In this document: piece by piece, positions 13,969 to 21,815 of the stretch | How the letters are laid out: each line of letters opens with the position of its first letter | How positions within the stretch are numbered: position 1 is the stretch's first letter | Assembly (NCBI GenBank): GCA_003427395.1 | Contig: BFEA01000277.1 | Coordinates: forward strand, 1,718,222-1,740,036 | Direction of reading: 5' to 3' | DNA: 21,815 bases | Source of the DNA: Chara braunii | Lineage: Eukaryota > Streptophyta > Charophyceae > Charales > Characeae | The notes under the pieces: generated by a model | Databases searched by the model: none | The model's input: only the letters and a program-made list of their open reading frames with translations | Told to the model about the DNA's origin: nothing | Program-made: the position numbers and the translations under genes

Positions 13969-15624
13969 CTACTGGCCCGAGGTGTTTCCTTGCGAAGTGC
14001 TCGCAAAAGCACTGCCAAGGTTCGATGATAGTCCCACCACCGGTGGTGAGGGTACCCTCGTTAGGACTTTCGTGCCTCGGTACGTTCGGGACGTGTGGCC
14101 ATAGTTGCCACAGTTCATACACGCACCCCTAGCCACTCGGTCCCTCCATACCTCGTAATCTAAACCAAGTTTTACCCATGCGGGCGTACCTTGGTCGCCT
14201 TGACCCGTGGACCGTACTACCTTCTTTTTCCTGGTCCCCCTAGCCTTTTCTTTGATGGGTGCCACAACTCCCCAATCCGAAGTCTCACTGGCCCCATCAT
14301 GCTCTGTCTCGTCCCCTAGATCTGGGAACTCGTCAATCTCCGTCGTTTGACTATCATGGTCAACGAACATTAACTGACCCTTCTTCTTCCAGTCGTGGGG
14401 GTCTTTTCTTCCTACCATCTCCCTGACTCTGATGTGTAGATCCCAACTTTGCCTCTATGTCTAAGGCTTTCTTGCTGAAAGAAGCAAAGTTGTGTTGTTC
14501 GACATAGGCCTCATCGACCAGCTTTGTCCTAACCTGTGAAGGCAGACATCTTAGGTAATCCGTGAGGAGAACCTGTTGGTCGTAACGCACACCGGGTACC
14601 ACGAGCAGACGTTCTACGATATCCGTGAGCTCTCGAACATTCTTGTTCCTTCTAGTACAAAGACTGTTGATTGCGTCTGTGGCCTTTTGAGCCCCTTGAG
14701 TGTCATGCCACCTGTTGTACACGGACCGTACGAATTCTTCCACTGTCTGGGCGTGGGCCCAGGCATCGAAGTTCTGACCGTAGCCGTGCTGCTGCACTAG
14801 GCCATTCAACCAGCGGGCTGATGACCCCTCTAGAAAGGAGGCAGCCACTACAACTTCTTGCCCTGGCCTGGTAAGCTTGTGCATCGCATACGTAGGCACC
14901 GTTCTTACCCAGGTATCCAAGTCCTCATCCTTCTTCCTGTCGTCGAAGAAGGGTTTAGGACTCAACAAGGGTATTTTGGGCATCCATTGCATAGGCTGCA
15001 TTGACCCAGGAGATTGCTGCAGTGGCTGCATAGGCACCGAAACATGTTGCTGCACACTAACCTGGGCCTGGCTTGACAGTGGGACTGTAGTAACCACTGT
15101 CGTGGATGGTACGACATAAATTCTAAGAACCGGACCACTAACCATTGGTTGACTACTCGAAAGAGGAATGCCAAACACAGGAGAGAAGGATGGCCCTCCT
15201 GGAGACGGCGTCCCTGAGGGGCCTGCACTCGAAGGGGGAGCTACAACATGCTGAGGCTGCCTCATCATGGGACGAAGAGCCTGCAGTGTAGCCAGAATCT
15301 GCTTCTGGCCTGCCACTAGTTCAGCCAGCACTTCCTGCTGGACAGACTGCGCTTCAACCAAACAAAGAAGTGAGTTGCGAAGCGCTCGCATCGCAGGGTC
15401 AAGTGTCGACTTGTCTAATGCTTCTAATCTGCCTAACTCTTGTGTGTTTTTCTCAAAATAGCTCGCTCTCTCCTCACTGCTGCCTCTCTCAACTGCCGCT
15501 GCAACTCATCATGAAGTTCCTCTGCCTGGAGGATCTCATAAGCCTCTGGTGTGAGTGGCATCTGCTGGCTGGCTTGTGAGCCAAGAGATTGACTAACGGA
15601 ACTCTGAGAGATACCCACTAACAC
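13969..15624 (-). pseudogene. Gag of retrotransposon B, frameshifted
   Basis: Three frames make one Gag. An N-terminal part (15624 to about 15470) is Glu/Gln/Leu-rich. A main part follows (to about 14400) with a Gln/Pro/Ser-rich linker and a retrotransposon Gag domain (DLDTWVRTV ... FLEGSSARWLNGLV ... VRSVYNRWHDT ... RCLPSQVRTKLVDE). The C-terminal part (14418-13969) has a CCHC-type zinc knuckle, CMNCGNYGHTSRTY, in which the last Cys is replaced by Tyr. Frameshifts lie near 15470 and 14400. Gag would form the particle and bind element RNA through the knuckle. Confidence 0.85.
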
Positions 15625-15643
15625 CTGACGAAGAGGCCTGTGT

Positions 15644-15780
15644 TACATGCTGCGCTTGCACACGAGGGCCATTTTCGAGGCCCTGCGTCCCTCAGGCCGA
15701 AAGCCTGAAAACCAGGGCCTACAGGCCCCGTGACCATTCAGCTCGAAAGCCTGAAATCCAGGGGCCTGCAGACCCTGTGT
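15644..15780. repeat. 46-bp direct repeat at the B/C junction
   Basis: CGAAAGCCTGAAA plus a CCAGGGCCT-type block starts at 15698 and again at 15744, two diverged copies with 46-bp period, rich in AGGCC words. This is where the 5' LTR of B would be expected, but I found neither a primer-binding site nor a clear match to the 3' LTR of B. The CGCTTGCAC-ACGAG word at about 15652 resembles 21730-21740 in the LTR of C. Confidence 0.55.
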
Positions 15781-15823
15781 CGTTTCAGACTAAAAATGGC
15801 GATAGCCTTTTTAGCCTGAAACG
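15781..15823. repeat. 43-nt hairpin between elements B and C
   Basis: Arms CGTTTCAGACTAAAAA and TTTTTAGCCTGAAACG pair over 16 bp with a single mismatch; an inner GGC-GATA-GCC stem extends it, with one unpaired T. It sits at the head-to-head boundary of the two retrotransposons. Confidence 0.85.
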
Positions 15824-15977
15824 AATATTGGAGACAAACTTTAATGTATGTTGACAATAATATTGGAGACGACACCTTCCTGAGTGGATTGCATCTCGAT
15901 TTGGCTTCTCACATGTGAACTCTCATGTGAATGATGATTGATGTGTGCGAGGTTGAATTGGATGAGTACTTGGTTCA
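15824..15977 (+). mobile_element. 5' LTR remnant of retrotransposon C
   Basis: Ends ...ACTTGGTTCA at 15977, six bases before the primer-binding site. It shares TGTGAACTCTCATG with the U5 end of LTR copy 2 (minus strand, around 2880) as well as the GGTTCA terminus. It is far shorter than the 3' LTR (over 838 bp), so it is truncated on the left. AATATTGGAGAC occurs twice in it (15824-15835 and 15859-15870). Confidence 0.55.
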
Positions 15978-15983
15978 TTTCAA

Positions 15984-15996
15984 TGGTATCGGAGCC
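15984..15996 (+). promoter_or_regulatory. Primer-binding site of retrotransposon C
   Basis: TGGTATCGGAGCC, one base away from the plant initiator-Met tRNA type (TGGTATCAGAGCC), between the LTR end and the gag start at 16022. Confidence 0.7.
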
Positions 15997-16021
15997 TGAG
16001 CGAGCATAACTTGTGGCAAAC

Positions 16022-17630
16022 ATGGCGGCGGCAGATGACAATACAGAAAGGGCGCTGATCATGCAGGAAAGGGGACATGAGTTATAACAAAGGCTGCCGA
16101 CGAAGAAGAGGGCGGAGCTCAAAGAAAAGAGGATGCTGAAAGCAGAAGGAGAGACGATTGAGCATTAGCTAAGAGAACAAAAAGAACATGAGGGGGATTG
16201 GACAAACGATCGCATCTTTGTAGTTAACACCCTGCTGCATATTAACAAAGAGCTTGTCGCCATCAACAATTCGATAGCCCGGTTAGAGCAGCACAATCAC
16301 GAGTTCAAGGGCACCTGGAATAACTATCTGGATGTTGCCGCCCATAGGATAGATGAACGTGTCGAGGGATATGCACAACAGTTGGAGGGCATATTCACCT
16401 CGAAGTTGGTAGATGCAGTCGCCACCATCAGAGTAGGAAGCGTTAGTGGAGGTGGAGATTGTGGAGGAGACGACGACAAAGATCCCAAGGAGGAGGAGGA
16501 CAGAAAGATCGATCCTAACCAGCCTCAAGGGGAGGAGAGAAGGGAGACGATAAGGTGAAGCTTCACTGGACATACACTGGGAAGAGAAGATGATTTCTTT
16601 CAGTGGGAAGCGCACATGGGCACTTATCTATATGCACAACTGATTCGTACGAGGACCGTGTACTGATGGCGAGTTCGTGTCTTGGTGGAGATGCCGCCAA
16701 TTTCGCCATCTCCCTGATGGAAGAAGCAGGCTGTTCGTCAATGGTAGAATATTATGAGCGCACGCGCATAGAAGACTTCTTCAAGGCCTTGAAGGAAAGG
16801 TTCGAGGACAAGAACCTGGCCCGACGCACAAAGTATTTGATTTTGAATATCGCGGATAGGAAATGGAAGAGTGTAGTTGCTCTCAAAGCCACCGTGGACG
16901 AGCTGCTTTAGTGCCCTGAGCATGGATTGAACCCTTCCCAAATTCTTAGTAACTTTGCTAGGGCGAAGCCTAAGCCCCTCAGGACCAGACTGTGCCCCCT
17001 CACTAAGGAGGGGATGACGTACAAGAAGTTCAGTACAATCGCCGTAGATCAAGCTGGCTTCCTTATGGAAGCAAATTACTGCCATTATTGGAAAGACCTG
17101 CAGAGGGAAGGAAGACAGAAGAACAAGACCATCACAGGTAGTATAGAAGGGAAAGACAACCTTCTAGTCATGTTCAAGGGAGGGGGAAGGCATTGCCCTA
17201 CGAAAACATAGACTACGGACTAGAAGAGCCCAACAACAACAAAGTAGCCCAAGGAGGGGACTACTCGGCTGTTGCAGCCCGCGGGGGACGGCGACAAAGA
17301 GGAAGAGGACGCCGAGGAAGAGGTGGAGGACGAGGACGTGGCACCCAGCGGAGTAGCAGTGAAGTTAGCTACTACGTGGGAGGTAGGGGTAACAATTCCC
17401 CACAAGGTGGATGCGGTTCCTCCTCCGCAACTTCCATAAGAGGTAGAGGGCGCAGACTATGGCCATAACATCCAGGGATTGGAGATGGAGAGTCATGGAA
17501 AGAGATGGGCATTGAGAAATCATTGTGGGAGAAGAGGCTGAAGGCCAACCAATGCCTCAAGTGTGGTGATCCCAACCACATTGTTTGTTTTTGGCCTGAC
17601 TACCACTACCCAAAAGGGAGCAGCCAGTAG
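16022..17630 (+). pseudogene. Gag of retrotransposon C, with RG-rich tract and zinc knuckle
   Basis: Starts MAAADDNTERAL at 16022. The first part is charged and heptad-like (coiled-coil candidate: AINNSIARLEQHNHEF, HRIDERVEGYAQQLEGIF). Next comes a Gag core (FFQWEAHMGTYLYAQL; SSCLGGDAANFAISLMEEAG; DFFKALKERFED), an Arg/Gly tract (RQRGRGRRGRGGGRGRG, 17290-17345), then the knuckle CLKCGDPNHIVCFW (about 17550-17592), where Trp replaces the final Cys. In-frame stops: TAA 16085, TAG 16166, TGA about 16556, TAG 16909, TAA 17466. Frame changes near 16560-16650 and 17190. The RG tract may bind nucleic acid; this is inferred from composition. Confidence 0.8.
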
Positions 17631-17883
17631 GAGTTGCAGCCGATCCTGTTGGGCCTTCGAAGACGGATAGGCAGACAGAAGCACGCGCAGAACAGACACC
17701 CTCCTGTCTGAGGGTCCCTATGGCAAAGACTGGCGCAGGCCCCCATCCAAGTAGCTCTCTGGAGACTGCTTGTGTGAGGGTCTCTAGGTGGTTCCCCCAC
17801 AAGCATAAGTGGTGAACTGATCACTCGTCGCCAAGCTTGGGCCGAAATGAAGAAGTAAAGCAACGTCAACTGATATTAGCAGA

Positions 17884-18110
17884 TGTAGTAGTCGAGAGCG
17901 AGTAGGAGCGTTAGTAGATAGTGGGTCGACGTGCAGCTATATCAGCCGAAAGAGCCCTTAGGGAGGCGAAAATAAATTGCAAGTGTTTCATGAATCTGGA
18001 GTAGAGTCCAGTCTGTCCCTTTGCTGTATGAGTGCCCCTTCGTTCGCCGGGCACGTGGTCAAAGCGGACTTAGTTGACCAAATCTTTGTAGCATACTTTT
18101 GGACGGTGAG
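17884..18110 (+). pseudogene. Aspartic protease remnant of retrotransposon C
   Basis: VGALVDSGSTCSYIS at 17902-17946 is the retropepsin active site with intact D-S-G. A TAG follows within six codons, and the downstream part is only partly readable (SLCCMSAPSFAGHVVKADL). It lies between gag and RT as expected for Ty3/Gypsy. Confidence 0.65.
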
Positions 18111-18150
18111 TGAAGGTTAAAAGGAGGAAATCCCAACGCCGCCAGCAATT

Positions 18151-18999
18151 GAGAAACTGTTGGAAGAGTTCGCTAATGTGGGAAAGAGGCCGACGGGAGT
18201 AGTCGAGAGAGAGATTAATCATCGGATAGAGGTAGAACCTGGTAGCAAAATTCTCAAGGGACCGATTTAACGAATGTCTCCCAGAGAACTCGACGAGTTG
18301 CGCAAGGAGCTTAATGAACTGACAGAAAAAGGTTGTATAAAGCTCAGCTCCTCACTGTACAACAAACGAGTCTTATTCGTGCCTAAGAAAGAAGGCGAAC
18401 TACACATGTGTATAGACTACAGGGGTCTGAGCGCGATTACAATTAAGAATGTTGAACCTTTGCCGCGAATAGATGATCTGTTGGATAGAGTGCAGGGTTG
18501 CAAGTACTTTTCCAAGATTGACTTGAAGTCGAGATACCATCAGATAGAAGAACAGTCAGAAGACCAGCACAAGACTGCCTTTAGGACTCGATATGGCCAC
18601 TAGTTTGTGGTCATTTCGTTTGGTCTAACGAATGCCCCTGCCTCTTTCCAAAGATGCATGAATGATCTCTTTCGCGAATGGCTGGATAAGTTCATAGTAG
18701 TGTATTTAGACGATATTTTGATTTCTAGTAAAACTTTGGAAGAGCACCAGCAACACTTACGTTTAGTTCCAGAGAAGTTGCGCGCTGCAAAGTTCAAGGT
18801 AAACTCGACGAAGTGTGAATGGGCTAAGTGATAGGTTCTATACCACGTGTTGGATGGAGATGGGATCAGACCGGGGGACGCAAAGATAGCAGCAATCAGA
18901 GATTGGCCTACACCACGCACGCTAAGTGAACTACGATCGTTTTTAGGATTAGCCAATTACTACCAGAAGTTCGTACGGAACTTCACTATGATTGTTGCA
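18151..18999 (+). pseudogene. Reverse transcriptase of retrotransposon C, with stops
   Basis: One frame carries [78 protein letters not shown] (YLDD intact), then VLDGDGIRPGDAK and [23 protein letters not shown] has Arg where relatives, including element B, have a conserved Gly. In-frame stops: TAA 18268-18270, TAG 18601-18603, and adjacent TGA TAG at 18829-18834. Confidence 0.92.
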
Positions 19000-19804
19000 C
19001 CTCGGCCCAAACTGCCGAGTAAGGAGAGTCTGGAATTGGGACAAAGACGGTACCTCAACCTTCAAGAAACTGAAGAAGTCATTGATTGAGTACCCGATCT
19101 TGAAAGTTGCAGATTCGTCTCTACCATTCATTGTCACTACTTATGAGAGCCAATACGGCATTGGTGCGGTACTCCGACAAAACGATGGAGAGGGGTATCA
19201 GCCCATCAAATTCATGTCGTGTAGATTGCTTAGCGAGAAGGTCGCTGGGTCAATGTACAGACGCGAATTGTTCGCCTTGAGGGAAGCACTGAATCAGTGG
19301 CGACACTATCTCCTAGGTAGGCACTTTAAGGTCTATTCTGACCATGAGACCTTGCCATGGTTAAGAACCCAGGCCCGAATGACTCCTAAGTTGACTAGAT
19401 GGGCTGGGGAGATGGACCAATTTGATTTCGAGTTGAAACCAGTTAAAGGGCAATATAATGTCGTCGCAGCTGCACTAAGTAGACGCGGAGACTTTTTTGC
19501 TGCTATCGTAACTTACTTAGACATAGGCACTCAACTACAGCAAACGCTTAGGGCTGCATACGCCGATGATCCTGTTTACAGTGAGCTAATTAAGAAGGTG
19601 CAAACGGCACCACACGAAGTCCCGGATTATAGGGTAACTGAGGAACTTCTATTTGAGAAGACAGACAAGTTTGGTAGACTTTGTATCCCGAGTAATGAGG
19701 CTATCAAAAGTCTATCTTGGGGGAGTGTCATGACACTGAGGGTCACTTCGGTTGGAGAAAAACTTACGCGAATCTCCTATGGTCCTACACCTGGGTTGGC
19801 ATGA
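18992..19804 (+). pseudogene. RNase H and start of integrase of retrotransposon C
   Basis: A 270-codon open frame reached from RT by a frameshift near 19030. VTTYESQYGIGAVL has Tyr in place of the first catalytic Asp; YRRELFALREAL and YSDHETLPWL keep the Glu and second Asp; NVVAAALSRR has Ala in place of the last Asp (ADALSR in relatives). The frame continues into the linker before integrase and then slips near 19725: the HHCC segment (HDTEGHFGW ... GCQVCQHN) is read in another frame. Confidence 0.88.
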
Positions 19805-20930
19805 AACACGACTATATTGCCTATATCCAGGGCTGTCAGGTGTGCCAACACAATCCCCAATTGGCCTGTTGAAGCCACAACCTGTTCCGTTCGGTCCCAG
19901 TGAATCCGTGTCGATTGATTTCATGGATACGAAAGTCAAAAGCAAAAAAGGGAAGAGTCAAGTAACGGTAGTTTTAGATAGATTTTTTGATTTAGTAAAT
20001 TTGTTTTTTTTAATACCACTACCCGCCGAGGCAAAGACCGAATTAGTAATCAGAGAGTTCTTTAATCATTGGGTTAAGAATTATGGGCACCCTCTGACCA
20101 TCGTTAGCGATAGAGATAGTCGGTTCACGGGCGAACACTGGCAGCAATTGATGAAAGTATATGGGTCGAAGTTGACAATGTCTTCCAGTAGACACCCGGA
20201 AACCAGCGGCCAGTAAGAGCAGATGAACAAATTGCTCCAGCAGGTGCTTCACATGTATATTAGGCCCGATCAGATCGACTGGGATGAGCATCTCCCAAAG
20301 GTGCGGTCCGCATATTACAACTCGGTGCACTTGTCCACAACCCGTACAACGAATGAACTACATCGAGGTTGGAAACCCCGACGTCCAATTGATTGTTTGA
20401 ACCCGGATCAGGTTCAAAGGCTGCCACCCAGTACAAGGGAGTTTGTCACTCAATACGAGAAGGATCTAGAGCAGTCAAGAAGAACATCGTTAAGGCCCAA
20501 CACCAGATGGTAGAACAAGCTAACAAGCACTGACGACCGTCACACTTCACGGTAGGTGATTTGGTCTAGGTCAAGTCGAAGGAGTTCGAAGAGGGGATCT
20601 CTTAGAAGTTACGACCTGCGTATAGAGGACCATGGCAAGTCCTAGACGTCAAAGGACAGGCAGATGGTCCTTCCTACACTATCGAGATTCCAACACTGTT
20701 CCAGTATTCCACGCCTCTAAGTTGCTTCCCTGCATCACAAATGATTAGTTTCCCTCTCGACGTTCTATGATTCCGCCAGCCATGGATGGAAAGTATGACG
20801 TAGATCGGATAGTTGCTGAAAAGACATTCTGAATTGGTCGTCGAGGGAGACCTCAAAGACAATTTAAGGTTAGATTCGCTTATCCGCTTATCAGGAACCC
20901 AACGAAGACCGCTGGTACCCAGGGAAGAAT
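19726..20930 (+). pseudogene. Integrase of retrotransposon C, decayed
   Basis: HHCC zinc segment (HDTEGH, CQVC), then the DDE core: VSIDFMDT, VSDRDSRF and HPETSGQ, all three acids present. The C-terminal part, scattered over frames, includes VFHASKLLP, FPSRRSMIPPAMDG and a basic GRRGRPQRQFKVRF segment, matching element B in order. A frameshift lies after the HHCC region, and TAA at 20214-20216 comes directly after the GQ that follows the catalytic Glu. The rest is broken by many stops. Confidence 0.85.
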
Positions 20931-20961
20931 TGATACAGACAGCCCCTCACATTGACTCGTA

Positions 20962-20977
20962 CTATGAGAGGGCGAGG
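20962..20977 (+). promoter_or_regulatory. Polypurine tract of retrotransposon C
   Basis: ATGAGAGGGCGAGG directly before TGAGGATTGAAC, a purine-rich tract followed by the LTR start. It is less pure than the tract of element B. Confidence 0.5.
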
Positions 20978-21364
20978 TGAGGATTGAACATGTACAATTT
21001 TTTCTTGGAGCACCTCGAAATAAGGCCGGTCGGAGTGAAAGTATTCATGCTGCAAACACCCTGGGGCCCGACGTGTCCCAAGTCCAGGGCCATTTCTGTA
21101 GGGTTGGCCGTACGGCCTAGAGGCGGAAACGTCGTAGGCCAGTCTCGCGTCGGTACCGGAAAGGTCTTAGGTCGGTAGAAGTACCCCGGTACTCGACAAG
21201 AAAAGTCCAAAAGCGTCCAGTCCAGGTCGACAGTCTGAAGTCCATTTGCAGCATGTCCCAGGAAAGTCTGGAAGCTACCGGACCGAAAAAATGTTTGCAG
21301 CAGACAGGCCACGGTCGGCCGGTACCGGTCTGAAGCAGGCCAAGTCCAGCGGAACCAAGTCCTA

Positions 21365-21370
21365 CATATA
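21365..21370 (+). promoter_or_regulatory. TATA box of LTR C
   Basis: CATATA within CCTACATATAGC. GCGGAAGCGC starts 44 nt downstream at 21414, and CAGGCCAAGTCCAGC lies just upstream. Confidence 0.5.
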
Positions 21371-21734
21371 GCTGCTACAGTGCAGCGGTTCATCACTTGT
21401 TCAGTTGTGAGATGCGGAAGCGCGGCTGCTGCTTGTGCCTTAAACCACCAGTGCCCCAGGGGGGTCTTAGGCCCCCTCTGGGGAGGCTCTGACGCAAATG
21501 CAGATGGACCCGCGCGGCGCACCGATTCAGCCACCGCGTTATCAGCCTAAAAACATGGAGGTACTGGTGGTTTAAGGCAACTTGGGAACTGCGCACCTGA
21601 GGAAGAAGAAGGCGCCCGCAAGTGACACCATAGCCAGGGATAGAAGAAGAAGACGGCAACCAAAGCCTCCGGGGTGTAACTCACCTGAGTGGGTGTATCC
21701 AGGGTAATGATCTAGGGTAGAGTGCATGCGCTTG

Positions 21735-21737
<3 letters not shown>

Positions 21738-21815
<78 letters not shown>
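21738..21815. repeat. (GA)n microsatellite inside LTR C
   Basis: 78 bp of uninterrupted GA, cut by the window end, preceded by GCATGCGCTTGCAC. It corresponds to the (CT)n at 3060-3131 of LTR copy 2 on the other strand. Confidence 0.95.

Larger units (their letters stand above)
20978..21815 (+). mobile_element. 3' LTR of retrotransposon C, runs off window
   Basis: Starts TGAGGATTGAAC after the polypurine tract. It shares blocks in the same order with LTR copy 2 (minus strand 3720 to 2842): the AGTCCATTTGCAGCA block, AGTCTGGAAG, GGTACCGG, CAGGCCAAGTCCAGC, TATA, GCGGAAGCGC, GTATCCAGGGTA and (GA)n. The U5 end (ending GGTTCA in relatives) has not been reached, so the LTR is longer than 838 bp. 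The minus-strand ORF across 20962-21534 is not a gene. Confidence 0.65.

Noticed and set aside
12000-20500. A C-to-T (RIP-like) mutation pattern as cause of the stops
   Set aside because: Some stops fit (Trp to TAG in B at 12027, Gln codons to TAA/TAG in C gag), but others need transversions or deletions (TAA 18268, TAG 18601, TAA 11163), so the evidence is mixed.
20962-21534. 190-codon minus-strand reading frame
   Set aside because: Antisense to the 3' LTR of retrotransposon C, whose blocks align with LTR copy 2; no domain recognised.

Overview
This is eukaryotic nuclear DNA. It carries split coding exons with GT/AG junctions, long introns full of microsatellites, and several degenerate Ty3/Gypsy-type LTR retrotransposons. 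The primer-binding sites resemble the initiator-Met tRNA type common in plant LTR elements, and the only host gene reads like the plant RH17 / DDX31 / Dbp7 family of DEAD-box helicases. A streptophyte (land plant or charophyte alga such as Chara) is my best guess; the exact organism cannot be fixed from the sequence.

Layout. 1 to about 3.72 kb is non-coding and made of minus-strand LTR material: an LTR-like block with a TATA box (25-950), a short internal remnant, a primer-binding site (1311-1325), an LTR end (1332-1526), a 30-bp minisatellite with a 180-bp higher-order period (1668-2105), an imperfect 96-bp inverted repeat (2507-2602), and a nearly whole LTR with a (GA)n tract inside it (2842 to about 3720). 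From about 3.9 to 7.93 kb lies a plus-strand fragment of a DDX31/Dbp7-type RNA helicase. Three exons join in phase and encode the Q motif, motif I, motif Ia and the GG motif; a fourth upstream exon is proposed. Motif II (DEAD) and everything after it are missing from the window. Intron 1 (2.78 kb) is packed with simple repeats, including a run of 32 G.

From about 9.3 to 15.6 kb lies retrotransposon B on the minus strand (3' LTR, polypurine tract, integrase, RNase H, reverse transcriptase, protease, gag). From about 15.8 kb to the end lies retrotransposon C on the plus strand (truncated 5' LTR, primer-binding site, gag, protease, RT, RNase H, integrase, 3' LTR running off the window into (GA)n). 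B and C are divergent relatives placed head to head with a 43-nt hairpin between them. Both are dead: each has several in-frame stops and frameshifts and has lost the first catalytic Asp of RNase H.

The most interesting signal is shared LTR promoter architecture. Four separate LTRs have a TATA box followed 44-47 nt later by the same GC-rich element (GCGGnAGCGC). I see no new defence, metabolic or RNA-guided system; the window is a decayed LTR-retrotransposon neighbourhood around one partial housekeeping gene.
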